From NCBI RefSeq assembly GCF_000378445.1, contig NZ_KB899704.1, forward strand, positions 1-64,000: DNA of 64,000 bases, in the 5' to 3' direction. A program made the position numbers and the translations under genes. The notes below the pieces were generated by a model. The model worked only from the letters and a program-made list of their open reading frames with translations, was not told the DNA's origin and did no database searches. Source of the DNA: Deinococcus aquatilis DSM 23025. GTDB lineage: Bacteria > Deinococcota > Deinococci > Deinococcales > Deinococcaceae. Positions 27,981-36,879 of the stretch are shown here, in pieces. Position 1 is the first letter of the stretch, and each line of letters opens with the position of its first letter.

Positions 27981-29570
27981 ATGAGGCAGCGTTGGTCGAT
28001 CGGCAACACCACGGTCAAACCGCGCAGGGAAGTCTTCAGAAAAACCCCTCTTTCCCTTCCTTGGCAAGCGGCGTATTGGCCCTGGTGGAGCGACGCCCTT
28101 GGGGGGACGGGACTGGCTGTCTTGATGGGCGCTGGTACCTGGGCACCGCTTGCTGCTGTCCCGTTGGCCGTGCTGCATGCTCGCCTCGCTTCCAGTACAG
28201 GACTCCGGTCGGCGGCTGCCCGGTCGTTTGTGTTTGCCCTGTTCTTTTTCGCCTGGTTTCTGGCGTGGTTGCCCCAAAGCCTGGCACAGACCTTGGGGGT
28301 GGCGGGCGGCTTCCTGACCGCAGGAGTGATCCCAGCGGCCGCCCTGGTCTGGACGCTGGGCCTCTCCCTGGTCTGGCGCGTGACCGGCTCCTGGACGCTG
28401 CTGGCTTTGCCCTTCGGGTGGGTGGTGATGGAATGGGGCCGGACCCAGGGCCCGCTGGCTTTTCCTTGGGGGGCGCCGGGATACGCCCTGACCAACTCCC
28501 CCATGGCTCAGTGGGCCAGTGTGGGCGGCGTTTCTCTGCTGACGCTGCTCGTCACGGCGACCGCCAGTGTGTTGGCTGGGAGCCTCTCCTCCTCTCGGCG
28601 CGCCCGTCTGCCGCTGCTGGGCAGCGCCGGGGTGCTGTGGCTGCTGGGCTGGACTTGGGGCTTGGGTCAACTGGCCTCCACCCCCAGCTCACCTCGCCCC
28701 AGCCTCCGGGAGGCTCTCCTGGTTCAGGGCAATATGGATCCGCGGGCCAAAGCGCGGGGCCGCAGCCCGGCAGAGCTGCAGACGTACCTCAGTTTGACGG
28801 CCTCTGCACTGGCACGAACAGCTGCAGATCTGGTGATTTGGCCGGAGACCGCCAGTCCAGTTTCACCCAGCGATCCTGTGTTGGCGCGGGCCGTGTCGAC
28901 CTGGGGCGTGCCCTTCATCACCGGTGCGCCGGGTGACGTGCCGGGGGAGGCCCGCAACAGCGCTTACGGCGTCACCGCAGCGCGCACCGAACGTCAAGAC
29001 AAACGCGTGTTGGTGCCTTTCGGAGAGGTCTTACCCTTTGAGCGTCCGCTCCGGTCCCTGTACACGCCCCTGTTGGCTGCCCTGGGCTTGCCCGGCTATA
29101 CCAGCTTGACGGCAGGCCGCCTCACGACCTTGTTGCCACTGGGAGCGGCGCAGGTGGGGGTCAGCATCTGTTATGAGTCGGTGTTCCCGGCCCTAAGTGC
29201 AGCAGCGGTACGTCAGGGGGCCAACCTGTTGGTGGTCATCTCCAACGACGCGTGGTTTGGCCGGGGCAGTGGTGCTGAACAGCATTTTCAAATGGGCCGA
29301 ATCCGAGCGATCGAAACTCGCCGAGCGCTGCTGAGGGCTGGAAATGATGGCATCAGTGCCTCCATCGATCCCTGGGGACAGGTCATGTTCCGGGCACCCC
29401 GTGGAATTCGCGGTGCCTTCGCTGCGCCTTATCGCCTGTGGACCGGACGCAGCCTGTACGTCATGTGGGGAGAATGGGTAACCGTGGGCAGTGGCCTGAC
29501 CCTTTTCCTGACCTTGAGCGTCCGCTTGGCACAGAACCGGCACCGCTCACGACCCAGGAACCCCAGATGA
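27981..29570 (+). CDS. lnt: Apolipoprotein N-acyltransferase
   Basis: This 529-residue enzyme adds the third acyl chain to the N-terminal Cys of lipoproteins. About seven membrane segments precede a nitrilase-like domain. The catalytic triad is visible: Glu in VIWPETASP, Lys in DKRVLVPFGEVLPFE and Cys in VGVSICYESVFP, plus NDAWFG and the ending GNDGISASIDPWG. Length is normal. With the two lspA genes in this window it makes up most of the lipoprotein maturation pathway; only Lgt is missing. Confidence 0.95.
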   Translation: MRQRWSIGNTTVKPRREVFRKTPLSLPWQAAYWPWWSDALGGTGLAVLMGAGTWAPLAAVPLAVLHARLASSTGLRSAAARSFVFALFFFAWFLAWLPQSLAQTLGVAGGFLTAGVIPAAALVWTLGLSLVWRVTGSWTLLALPFGWVVMEWGRTQGPLAFPWGAPGYALTNSPMAQWASVGGVSLLTLLVTATASVLAGSLSSSRRARLPLLGSAGVLWLLGWTWGLGQLASTPSSPRPSLREALLVQGNMDPRAKARGRSPAELQTYLSLTASALARTAADLVIWPETASPVSPSDPVLARAVSTWGVPFITGAPGDVPGEARNSAYGVTAARTERQDKRVLVPFGEVLPFERPLRSLYTPLLAALGLPGYTSLTAGRLTTLLPLGAAQVGVSICYESVFPALSAAAVRQGANLLVVISNDAWFGRGSGAEQHFQMGRIRAIETRRALLRAGNDGISASIDPWGQVMFRAPRGIRGAFAAPYRLWTGRSLYVMWGEWVTVGSGLTLFLTLSVRLAQNRHRSRPRNPR

Positions 29571-29798
29571 GTCCTGAAGGTTCACGCATTAGCTGGTGGC
29601 TTGACCGCCTCTCCCCCGGCGCCTGCTCACGTGCACTGTCCTGGCCTTTAAGCTGACACTGCTCCTGAAGTCCGGAGCACCTGGGGAATGTTTCACAGAC
29701 CTGCTCGCCCTGTCTTCCATTTCGGTTGCCGGATCACCTGACCCCTTCACTCCACGCCATGCCTTCAGGATGGCGTCCACCAGTCCCAGGAGGACCCT

Positions 29799-30530
29799 TT
29801 GACGACGTCCCTGCTTCAAATTCTTTCGCTGACGGCTATTCCGGTGGTGGCCACCATTCTGGGGGGCACCCTCGCCACCTTCCGTACACCGAGTGCGCGG
29901 CTGCGCAGCTTCGTGCAGCATTTCGCCGCGGGCGTGGTCTTTGCAGCGGTGGCGGGTGAATTGTTGCCTGAAATCACCAAGGGCCATCAACCGCTCGGCG
30001 TGGTCATCGGCTTTACGCTGGGCGTGGGCCTGATGCTGCTGATCCGTTCGTGGGCAGAACGGCTCGAACGTGCTCCACAGACAGCAAGCAGCCGCTCTGG
30101 AGACCTCGGGTTGATCACGGTGGTCGGGATTGATGTTCTCATTGACGGCCTGCTGATCGGCGTGGGTTTCGCGGCGGGCGCACGGGTGGGCACCCTGTTG
30201 GTGGTGGCCCTTACCCTCGAACTGCTCTTCCTGGGCATTTCGGTCGCGTCCAGCCTGGGTTCATCAGGGGCGTCCCGAGCCAGCCGCATTTTGACCGTGG
30301 TCGGACTCAGCGCCCTGGTGATTATAGGCGCCCTCGTGGGAGGCACCCTCCTGCAGGGGCTGTCTGGTCTGGCGCTGGAGGTCGTGTTGTCGTTCGGTGC
30401 CGCCGCCCTCTTGTTCTTGGTCACCGAGGAGCTGCTGACCGAAGCCCATGAAGTGCCTGAAACGCCCCTGATCACGGCCGCCTTTTTCATGGGCTTCGTG
30501 GCGCTGTACTTGGTCGAACTGGCGTCGTGA
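29799..30530 (+). CDS. ZIP family metal transporter
   Basis: This 243-residue protein has about eight membrane segments and the ZIP pattern: SFVQHFAAGVVFAAVAGELLPEI in TM2, and a TM4 block GIDVLIDGLLIGVGFAAG where many ZIPs have HN-DG/EG. ZIP proteins move Zn, Fe or Mn toward the cytoplasm. The start is TTG at 29799, chosen because AGGAGG lies 6 nt before it and no ATG or GTG fits. The altered metal motif (IDVLIDG) leaves the substrate open. Confidence 0.85.
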   Translation: MTTSLLQILSLTAIPVVATILGGTLATFRTPSARLRSFVQHFAAGVVFAAVAGELLPEITKGHQPLGVVIGFTLGVGLMLLIRSWAERLERAPQTASSRSGDLGLITVVGIDVLIDGLLIGVGFAAGARVGTLLVVALTLELLFLGISVASSLGSSGASRASRILTVVGLSALVIIGALVGGTLLQGLSGLALEVVLSFGAAALLFLVTEELLTEAHEVPETPLITAAFFMGFVALYLVELAS

Positions 30531-30621
30531 CCACGCTCCTTGCCAGGCGGGGCGCACCGCTGTCTGGGCTGATTCCCTCTTCGGTACACCTGCTGAGCTC
30601 AGCTCCAGTGGGTCCACGCTG

Positions 30622-30882
30622 ATGAAGGGCAAGCGTTCACGAGAGCGTGTCGCATTGTTGGTTCAGGCCCATGGCCTGACGGATCTGGTGGCCGCCTTCA
30701 GCGCCCTGCGTCACGACCATGTGCTGTTGGGCCTGTTGTTCAGCGCCTTCGGAACCATGTGGCTGGTGGGGCACGTTCAAGGGTGGCGCTGGTATCCTCA
30801 AGCCAAAGACCGGTTCCTGTTGGTCACCGGCCTGATGTTGTCTCTGTTGTATGTTGCAGCAGAATGGGCCGCTTTGGCGTAG
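30622..30882 (+). CDS. Small two-TM hypothetical protein
   Basis: This 86-residue protein has two hydrophobic segments (about 35-52 and 66-84) joined by a short loop with WRWYPQAKDRF, after a basic, Arg-rich start. No family is recognised. It lies between the ZIP gene and a thioredoxin-like gene on the same strand. Confidence 0.5.
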   Translation: MKGKRSRERVALLVQAHGLTDLVAAFSALRHDHVLLGLLFSAFGTMWLVGHVQGWRWYPQAKDRFLLVTGLMLSLLYVAAEWAALA

Positions 30883-31054
30883 GCTTGAAGACACCCATGG
30901 ATCCTCTCGTCGGTGAGCGCGCCTCCCAGATGGTGTCTGGCGCTGTTCTACACAGGTGAGGTCTAGGCTGTCGGCCAGCCCGGCGGCCCTGAGTGCGCCG
31001 TTTTCCTCGAAACCATCTCCCCTCTGTTCCAGTCCCTCCCCTCAGGAGAACCCC

Positions 31055-31537
31055 ATGAAGCGTTGGCTCAAGGTGCTTGGTGTCGTCGTCGCTCTCAGCG
31101 TCTCTTCCGCATGGGCTGGCGGAGGCGTCTCTCCGTCCCGCGCGGCACCGCCGTTCAGCTTCACCGAATTGAGCGGCGAACAGGTCGGATTGGCGCAGCT
31201 CCGGGGACAGGCGGTCATCGTGCTGTTTGGAACCTCCCGCTGCGCTCCCTGCCGGGAGAATGACCGCTTGCTGCGCCAGTACCAATTTGAGTATCAAAGT
31301 CACGGCCTGGTGGTTCTGAGCCTTCAGGCGCAGACCCCACGGCGGGAACTGCAGCGCTACGACGCTCGATTTCCCTTCAGCCTCCTCACAGGACAGGATC
31401 AAGTGGTTGCCCGCCTGTACGGGGTGACGACCTGGCCCACCACGGTCTTCATTGACCGGGAAGGGAACATTCGGGCCGTTCACCGGGGACGCCTCACGGA
31501 AGAGCAGTTGCTGCAGCTGCTGCCTGGTCTTCTCTGA
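31055..31537 (+). CDS. TlpA-like exported thioredoxin-fold protein
   Basis: This 160-residue protein starts after CAGGAGAA. It has a signal peptide ending near Ala 21 (SSAWAG) and a thioredoxin fold with active site SRCAPCREN (C63, C66) and cis-Pro loop GVTTWPTTVFIDREG. It is the second TlpA-type protein within 4 kb. It should work outside the membrane as a disulfide reductase or oxidase. Confidence 0.88.
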   Translation: MKRWLKVLGVVVALSVSSAWAGGGVSPSRAAPPFSFTELSGEQVGLAQLRGQAVIVLFGTSRCAPCRENDRLLRQYQFEYQSHGLVVLSLQAQTPRRELQRYDARFPFSLLTGQDQVVARLYGVTTWPTTVFIDREGNIRAVHRGRLTEEQLLQLLPGLL

Positions 31538-32327
31538 ATTCAATGGGGAGCGCGGAATCTCTGTGACGCCACTGTGCGTGTGATGCGGCTCAGCTTCTTC
31601 TGGAACCATGTCTGCTCAAAAGGCCTCGTCGCTAAAAGCCGAACCTTTCCACAACGTTCTGAATACCACCGCCTGTTTTCCCCAGCCTCGGCCTCAGGGC
31701 AACTTGAGAGTGACATCCACCCTGTGAACGTCAGGTGACCTCTAGAAACCAATCTAGCCCTGCAACGCAGAGGAGCGGCGCTCCTGCACAGCCCTACCGT
31801 CCGCCACCCCGGCTGAGCACTGAAGAGAGCCTATGACGCCCAACTCTTGCCCCAGAGACCGCCCACGTTGCTCGTCCAGCTCTTCGGAAAGGACTCCGAC
31901 TGTTGGAAAGCTCAGAGGTTGTTGTGGTGAACTGCTCTCACTCTTATGTCGTACTGAACGTAGCTTCTAGGGTTTGCACCCCACTCTATGGGCGACCTCT
32001 CGATGTTCCAGAGCAGTGATGCACCCCGGAACTGCTGTTGCAAAAACAACGCCTGTCTCCCAGAACGACCCCATTTTGGCAAATAGAATTCAAATCATTG
32101 ACTTCACTATCAAATTTCGCAGTGGCCCACAGAGGCCTCTAAATCTGAAGAGTGCAGCCAGACCATGGGCATCTTCATCAGAATGACCAGCATCGGCGGC
32201 GTCAGGCGAGCGGTGGCGCACGGCCGTCAGGGCCAGCAAAGCGCCCAACAGGACAGAGATCAGGAGCGTCAAACCCACATTCTAAATCCCTGATCCTCCT
32301 GTCAGCATGCACGACAGTTCTCTGTGA
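31538..32327. other. Gene-free stretch upstream of the second ATPase operon
   Basis: About 790 bp without a supported gene. A minus-strand frame 32278-32090 from GTG (GLTLLISVLLGALLALTAV, then an Asp/His-rich part) could encode a 62-residue single-TM protein divergent from the ATPase, but its ribosome site is poorly placed. Confidence 0.35.
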
Positions 32328-32357
32328 TTGATACCTGTACATTCATACAGGTATCAT
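32328..32357 (+). promoter_or_regulatory. Promoter and CadC-type operator of the lead/cadmium operon
   Basis: TTGATA (32328-32333), an 18-nt spacer and TATCAT (32352-32357) lie 5 nt before the ATPase ATG, giving a leaderless message. A perfect inverted repeat GATACCTGTA-N6-TACAGGTATC (32330-32355) fills the space between -35 and -10. The CadC-like repressor at 35118-35498 is the expected ligand. Confidence 0.82.
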
Positions 32358-32362
32358 AAGGT

Positions 32363-34729
32363 ATGATCGGTTCCCCGACCACCTCCGGCACCCCACTGCG
32401 CTACTTCGTGGAACGCATGGACTGCGCTGACTGCGCCCGTACTGTTCAGGGGGCCCTCAGCCGCCTGCCCGGTGTGGGGGACGCCCGCATCAACTTCACC
32501 ACTCAGACGCTGAGCCTGAACCTGGACGAAGCCCAGTTGCCCCGGGAGAAGCTGGAGAGCACGCTGCGTTCTCTGGGCTACCCCCCCACGCTGGAAGCTG
32601 CCCCCACTGCTCCTCCCCTGCGCTACTTCGTGAACAACATGGACTGCGCCGACTGCGCCAACAAGGTTCAAAGCGTGGTCAACCGCTTGCCTGGGGTCGG
32701 AGAGGCAAAAGTCAACTTCACCACGCAGACGCTGAGTCTCACGCTGAACGAGACCCAGACGTCCCGTGCCCAGCTTGAGCAGGCCCTGCGTTCTATCGGT
32801 TACCCCCCCGACCTGCAGGCGGACACGCCAGCGACTCCAGGCGCCCCTGCCGCACCCCGTCCAGTGCGGGTCGAGCTGCCCTGGTACCGCACCAGTAAGG
32901 GCCGCAATGTCTTGCTGACCGGTGGCCTGCTCGTCCTCGCGTTCCTGCTGAGTCTGGTGGCGCCTGCCGCTGCGCCCTGGGCCTACACGGCCGCCACCCT
33001 GATCGGCGTGTGGCCGCTGCTGCGCAAAGCCTGGGCCTCAACGCGCCTCGGGGAGCCCTTTACCATCAATACGCTGATTTCTGTGGCCGCCATTGGAGCG
33101 GTTGCCATTGGAGAGGCGCCGGAAGGGGCCCTGGTCGTGTTTCTGTTCGCCATTGGGGAACTGCTGGAGAACGTCGCGGCGGGCCGCGCCCGCGCCGGCA
33201 TCCAGGCCCTCGCCGCCCTCGCTCCGAAAACGGCCCTGCTGCTGGACGGTGGCTCTACCCGCGAAATTGCCGTCGATCAACTGCAGGTCGGCCAGTTTGT
33301 CCGGGTGCAGCCCGGGGGCCGCGTCCCTGCGGACGGCACCATTATCGATGGCAATTCCAACCTGGACGATTCTCCTGTCACTGGGGAGAGCGTACCCGTG
33401 CACAAAAGTTTGGGGGACTCAGTCTACGCGGGCAGCATCAACACCGACGGTGTTCTGACCGTGCGGGTGGATAAAGGCGCGTCGGACAACACCATCGCCC
33501 GCATCATCCACCTGGTCGAGGAAGCTGAAAGCAGCAAAGCCCCGACCGCCCGCTTCATTGACCGGTTCTCGCGCTGGTATACCCCGGCTGCCATGGCCGC
33601 CGCCTTCCTCTTTGCCGTGATCCCGCCCCTGCTGTTTGGTGGGGCCTGGGACGAATGGATCTACAAAGGCGTGGCCCTGCTCCTGATCGCCTGCCCCTGC
33701 GCTCTGGTGCTCAGCGTGCCAGCCGCCGTCACCAGTGGCATCAGTGCAGGCGCCCGGCAGGGTTTGCTGATCAAGGGGGGCGCCGCGCTCGAAACCATCG
33801 GCAGCGTGAACACCATTGCGTTTGACAAGACGGGCACCCTGACCGAGAACAAGCCCCAGATCACGGACATCATTCCGCTGGGAGCTGCAGAACAGGACGT
33901 GGTGACGCTGGCTGCCGCGGTGGAAACCGGCAGCGCCCACCCCCTGGCCAAAGCCATTCTCGACCGGGCCAAGGGGTTCACCATTCCGGCCGCGGAAAAC
34001 GCGAAAGCCATTGCGGGTAGAGCCGTGACCGCGACGGTCGCTGGCCGCTCGCTGGCGGTGGGCTCGCCCCGATACGCCCAGGAGTTGGCACCACTGGCAC
34101 CGGACGTGCAGGCCCGCATTGAGGCCCTCGAGCACCAGGGCAAGACCGTGGTCGTGCTGCTGGACGGCGCCGCCCCACTCGGTCTGCTGGCCATCCGGGA
34201 TGAACCCCGTGCAGATGCCAAAGCCGCCATCGCCAAACTCAAGGCGCTGGGCGTGCGTTCCCTGATGCTCACCGGCGACAATGCCCGGACGGGCCGCGCC
34301 ATCGCGGGTGACCTTGGGCTGGACGTAGAAGCAGAACTGATGCCCGAAGACAAGCTGCGCCGGATCGCGGAACTCAAGCACAGCGGCAAGGTGGCGATGG
34401 TCGGTGACGGGATCAATGACGCCCCTGCTCTGGCCCAGAGTGACGTCGGTATCGCGATGGGGGGCGGCACGGATGTCGCTCTGGAGACGGCAGACGCGGC
34501 CCTGCTGCGCCACTCGGTGACGGGCGTAGCCGACCTCGTGCAGCTGTCCCGCGCCGTGATGGGCAACATCCGTCAGAACGTCGCCTTCGCCTTGGGGCTC
34601 AAAGCCATCTTCCTGGTCACCACCCTGATGGGCATCACCGGGTTGTGGCCCGCCATCCTCAGTGACACCGGTGCCACGGTGCTGGTCACCGCCAACGCCC
34701 TGCGCCTGCTGCGCTTCCGCCCCAGCTGA
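32363..34729 (+). CDS. P1B-type Zn/Cd/Pb-exporting ATPase (PbrA/CadA/ZntA-like)
   Basis: This 788-residue pump has two HMA domains (MDCADC pairs C21/C24 and C95/C98) that have diverged from each other more than those of the pump at 12574. It shares the IACPCALVLSVPA, DKTGTLT and GDGINDAPALAQSDVG motifs and the terminal SDTGATVLVTANALRLL with the P1B-2 signature Asp. There is no His-rich linker. It heads a plus-strand operon with a glutaredoxin-like protein, a CadC-like repressor, UppP and LspA, the same partners as PbrA of lead resistance, so Pb and Cd are the likely main substrates. Confidence 0.95.
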   Translation: MIGSPTTSGTPLRYFVERMDCADCARTVQGALSRLPGVGDARINFTTQTLSLNLDEAQLPREKLESTLRSLGYPPTLEAAPTAPPLRYFVNNMDCADCANKVQSVVNRLPGVGEAKVNFTTQTLSLTLNETQTSRAQLEQALRSIGYPPDLQADTPATPGAPAAPRPVRVELPWYRTSKGRNVLLTGGLLVLAFLLSLVAPAAAPWAYTAATLIGVWPLLRKAWASTRLGEPFTINTLISVAAIGAVAIGEAPEGALVVFLFAIGELLENVAAGRARAGIQALAALAPKTALLLDGGSTREIAVDQLQVGQFVRVQPGGRVPADGTIIDGNSNLDDSPVTGESVPVHKSLGDSVYAGSINTDGVLTVRVDKGASDNTIARIIHLVEEAESSKAPTARFIDRFSRWYTPAAMAAAFLFAVIPPLLFGGAWDEWIYKGVALLLIACPCALVLSVPAAVTSGISAGARQGLLIKGGAALETIGSVNTIAFDKTGTLTENKPQITDIIPLGAAEQDVVTLAAAVETGSAHPLAKAILDRAKGFTIPAAENAKAIAGRAVTATVAGRSLAVGSPRYAQELAPLAPDVQARIEALEHQGKTVVVLLDGAAPLGLLAIRDEPRADAKAAIAKLKALGVRSLMLTGDNARTGRAIAGDLGLDVEAELMPEDKLRRIAELKHSGKVAMVGDGINDAPALAQSDVGIAMGGGTDVALETADAALLRHSVTGVADLVQLSRAVMGNIRQNVAFALGLKAIFLVTTLMGITGLWPAILSDTGATVLVTANALRLLRFRPS

Positions 34730-34869
34730 GAGGGGAGGCCCACACCTGCCGGTCCTCCCCCCCTGCCTGTGCTCGGTCACCTCCGTCGCCGCCCCTGGGC
34801 TGGCACACCCCCTCGGTCGGTCTGAAGCCGAGCAACCTGAGCATTCCCCTGCTGTTTTGGAGGTTCTCT

Positions 34870-35121
34870 ATGAAAACCGTTACCGTCTACACCGTGCCTG
34901 GCTGCGCCTCCTGTGAAGCGATCAAACGTTTTCTGGGGGCACGTCAGGTGCCTTACACGGAGAAAAATGTCCGTGAGGATCCCGCGGCCCTGGCGGAGAT
35001 GCAGGCCAGAGCGAATGTCCGCATTGCGCCCGTCACAGTCATTGGGGAGCAGGCCTTTTACGGCACCTTTGACGATCAACGCCCGCTCTTGGAGGCTGCC
35101 CTGCGAGACAATGAAGCATGA
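34870..35121 (+). CDS. Glutaredoxin-like protein
   Basis: This 83-residue protein has the glutaredoxin fold with active site VPGCASCEAIKRFL (C12, C15) and cis-Pro loop RIAPVTVIGEQAFYG. TGGAGG precedes the ATG. The stop overlaps the ATG of the cadC-like gene. A homologue sits at the same place after the other P1B ATPase (12307-12577, frameshifted), so the ATPase-Grx pair is a conserved unit. It could deliver or remove thiol-bound metal or protect cysteines of the pump. Confidence 0.92.
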   Translation: MKTVTVYTVPGCASCEAIKRFLGARQVPYTEKNVREDPAALAEMQARANVRIAPVTVIGEQAFYGTFDDQRPLLEAALRDNEA

Positions 35122-35498
35122 CCTCGACACCTGAAGAGAAACTCGACCGCGCTGCCGACTGCGAAATTCACTGCGTTCACCCAGACGCGGTCGCGCGGGT
35201 TGAAGCGCAACTGCCGGACGACGCGCTGATCGAGCGCGCCACCAACCTCACGAAAGTGGTGTCCGACCCCACGCGGCTGCGCATCCTCTCTGCCCTTGCG
35301 CTTGAGGAGCTGTGCGTGTGTGACCTCGCGGTTATTGCAGGCATCAACGAGTCCACCATGAGTCACCAGCTGCGCTACCTGCGCGCGCTTGGTCTGGTCA
35401 CCTTCAAAAAAGTGGGCCGCATCGCCTACTACCGACTGGCCAGCACCCACGTCACGCGCTTGATCGCGGACATGCTGGAACACGCCCGTACCATGTGA
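35118..35498 (+). CDS. CadC-like ArsR/SmtB repressor (Pb/Cd/Zn sensor)
   Basis: This 126-residue repressor has an N-terminal extension with C15 and C19 (DCEIHC) and the alpha-3 CxC motif ELCVCDLA (C66, C68), which together form the thiolate Cd/Pb site in CadC. Possible alpha-5 Zn ligands are in THVTRLIADMLEHA. The recognition helix is NESTMSHQLRYL. It is coupled to the glutaredoxin gene by ATGA and followed 42 nt later by uppP. It should be released from the operator at 32330 by Pb or Cd. The pbr operons of other bacteria use a MerR-type regulator instead. Confidence 0.93.
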   Translation: MTSTPEEKLDRAADCEIHCVHPDAVARVEAQLPDDALIERATNLTKVVSDPTRLRILSALALEELCVCDLAVIAGINESTMSHQLRYLRALGLVTFKKVGRIAYYRLASTHVTRLIADMLEHARTM

Positions 35499-35540
35499 GA
35501 ACTGCTGCCGGTTCTCCTCTTCTCTTTAAGGATGTTTCTC

Positions 35541-36335
35541 TTGAACAACACTGTTACCGCTGCGCTCCTCGGTCTCGTTGAGGGCATCACTGAGTTCTTG
35601 CCGGTATCCTCTACTGGCCACTTGATTGTCGCTGCCGACCTGCTGAACTTCCGGGATGCAGGCGGCACCTTCGAAATCGTCATCCAGCTTGGAGCAGTAC
35701 TTGCCGTGATCGTGTATTACGCGCGGGACCTGCTGGGTCAAGCCCGCGCATTGCCAGAACGTCCTGAGGTGCGCAGATTGTGGCTGGGCGTTGCTCTGGC
35801 CTTTCTGCCCGCCGCTGCGTTGGGTTTTTTATTCAGTGACGTGATCACGCGCTACCTGTTCTCCCCGGTGACCGTGGCCATTTCCTTGATCTTGGGCGGC
35901 GCCGTACTGTGGATCATTGAAGGCCGCGTGTTTGTAGCGCGCACAACCACGCTGACCCAGGTTACTGCCCGACAGGCATTGGTCGTGGGGTGCGCACAGT
36001 GCCTCGCATTGGTGCCAGGCGTATCCCGGAGCGCTTCCAGCATTATTGGCGGCCTGCTGACCGGACTTGACCGTCCCACCGCGACCGCGTTCTCCTTTTA
36101 CCTGTCCATTCCAACCCTGGGCCTAGCCACTCTGTACGCCCTAATCAAGGGGCGGGAAGCGCTGGACGGGACACAGTTCGGTCCATTGCTCGTTGGACTG
36201 GCGGTATCGTTCGTAACGGCGTTGCTGGCCATCGGTTGGTTGCTGCGCTACGTCTCTCGGCACGACTTCCGGGGCTTTGCGGTGTACCGCATCCTGGCAG
36301 GCGTCGCCATTCTGGGGTGGACACTATGGCGCTAA
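35541..36335 (+). CDS. uppP: Undecaprenyl-diphosphatase (PbrB-like)
   Basis: This 264-residue BacA/UppP membrane enzyme converts undecaprenyl diphosphate to the monophosphate and frees phosphate outside the membrane. It has EGITEFLPVSSTGH near the start, and GVSRSASSIIGGLLTG with the catalytic Arg-Ser. The TTG at 35541 is preferred because AAGGA lies 8 nt upstream; the ATG at 35532 directly abuts that site. In lead resistance the PbrB homologue is thought to supply phosphate that precipitates exported Pb. It overlaps lspA by 10 nt. Confidence 0.94.
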   Translation: MNNTVTAALLGLVEGITEFLPVSSTGHLIVAADLLNFRDAGGTFEIVIQLGAVLAVIVYYARDLLGQARALPERPEVRRLWLGVALAFLPAAALGFLFSDVITRYLFSPVTVAISLILGGAVLWIIEGRVFVARTTTLTQVTARQALVVGCAQCLALVPGVSRSASSIIGGLLTGLDRPTATAFSFYLSIPTLGLATLYALIKGREALDGTQFGPLLVGLAVSFVTALLAIGWLLRYVSRHDFRGFAVYRILAGVAILGWTLWR

Positions 36336-36865
36336 GGTTGGCTGGCCGCCGGGTGCCTTGGCCCGCGTACCTTACCGGCGTTCTGACGTGCATCCTGCTG
36401 GATCAGGCCTTGAAGTTCTGGACGGTGCAGACCTTCACGGAGGGAGTGTTCCGAGACTTCATTCCAGGTGTCCTGAGTTTAGGTCTGGTGTACAACACCG
36501 GCGCCGCGTGGAGCTTGTTTTCCGGTGCGGCCCTGCCGCTGGCGGCGCTGCGCCTGCTCGTGGGAGCCGGGCTGGTTGTCTACTTGGTACGTCGTCCGGT
36601 GCCGCCGTTGACGGGCGTGGCGCTCATGCTCATCGCCAGTGGCGCGCTCAGCAATTCGCTGGATGGCTGGCGGCTGGGCAAGGTGGTAGACACATTGTCG
36701 TCCGAAATCTTCTCCGTGGTCACGCGCCTGGTCGGGCAGGGCGACTTCCCGATCTTCAATCTCGCCGACGTCTGGGTGGTGTCGGGGGTCGCGCTGCTGC
36801 TGCTGCTCAGCTGGCGCACCAAGCCCGCCTCTCCGCCGAGTACCTCACGCCCCCCTTCCGTATAA
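36326..36865 (+). CDS. lspA: Lipoprotein signal peptidase (PbrC-like)
   Basis: This 179-residue, four-TM enzyme has the normal first block (LLDQALKFWTVQ), the NSLDGWRLGKVVDTL block and FPIFNLADVWV with both catalytic aspartates. As in the other LspA here, the Arg that usually follows the first block's Asp is Gly. The ATG lies inside the end of uppP. In pbr operons LspA (PbrC) is found beside or fused to UppP, which supports the lead-resistance reading. Confidence 0.94.
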   Translation: MALRLAGRRVPWPAYLTGVLTCILLDQALKFWTVQTFTEGVFRDFIPGVLSLGLVYNTGAAWSLFSGAALPLAALRLLVGAGLVVYLVRRPVPPLTGVALMLIASGALSNSLDGWRLGKVVDTLSSEIFSVVTRLVGQGDFPIFNLADVWVVSGVALLLLLSWRTKPASPPSTSRPPSV

Positions 36866-36879
36866 GCAGGAGGTTCCAC

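Noticed and set aside
32090..32278. 62-codon divergent ORF with a membrane segment upstream of the second ATPase
   Set aside because: The GTG start has a ribosome site 16 nt away and there is no family match; left as a remark only.
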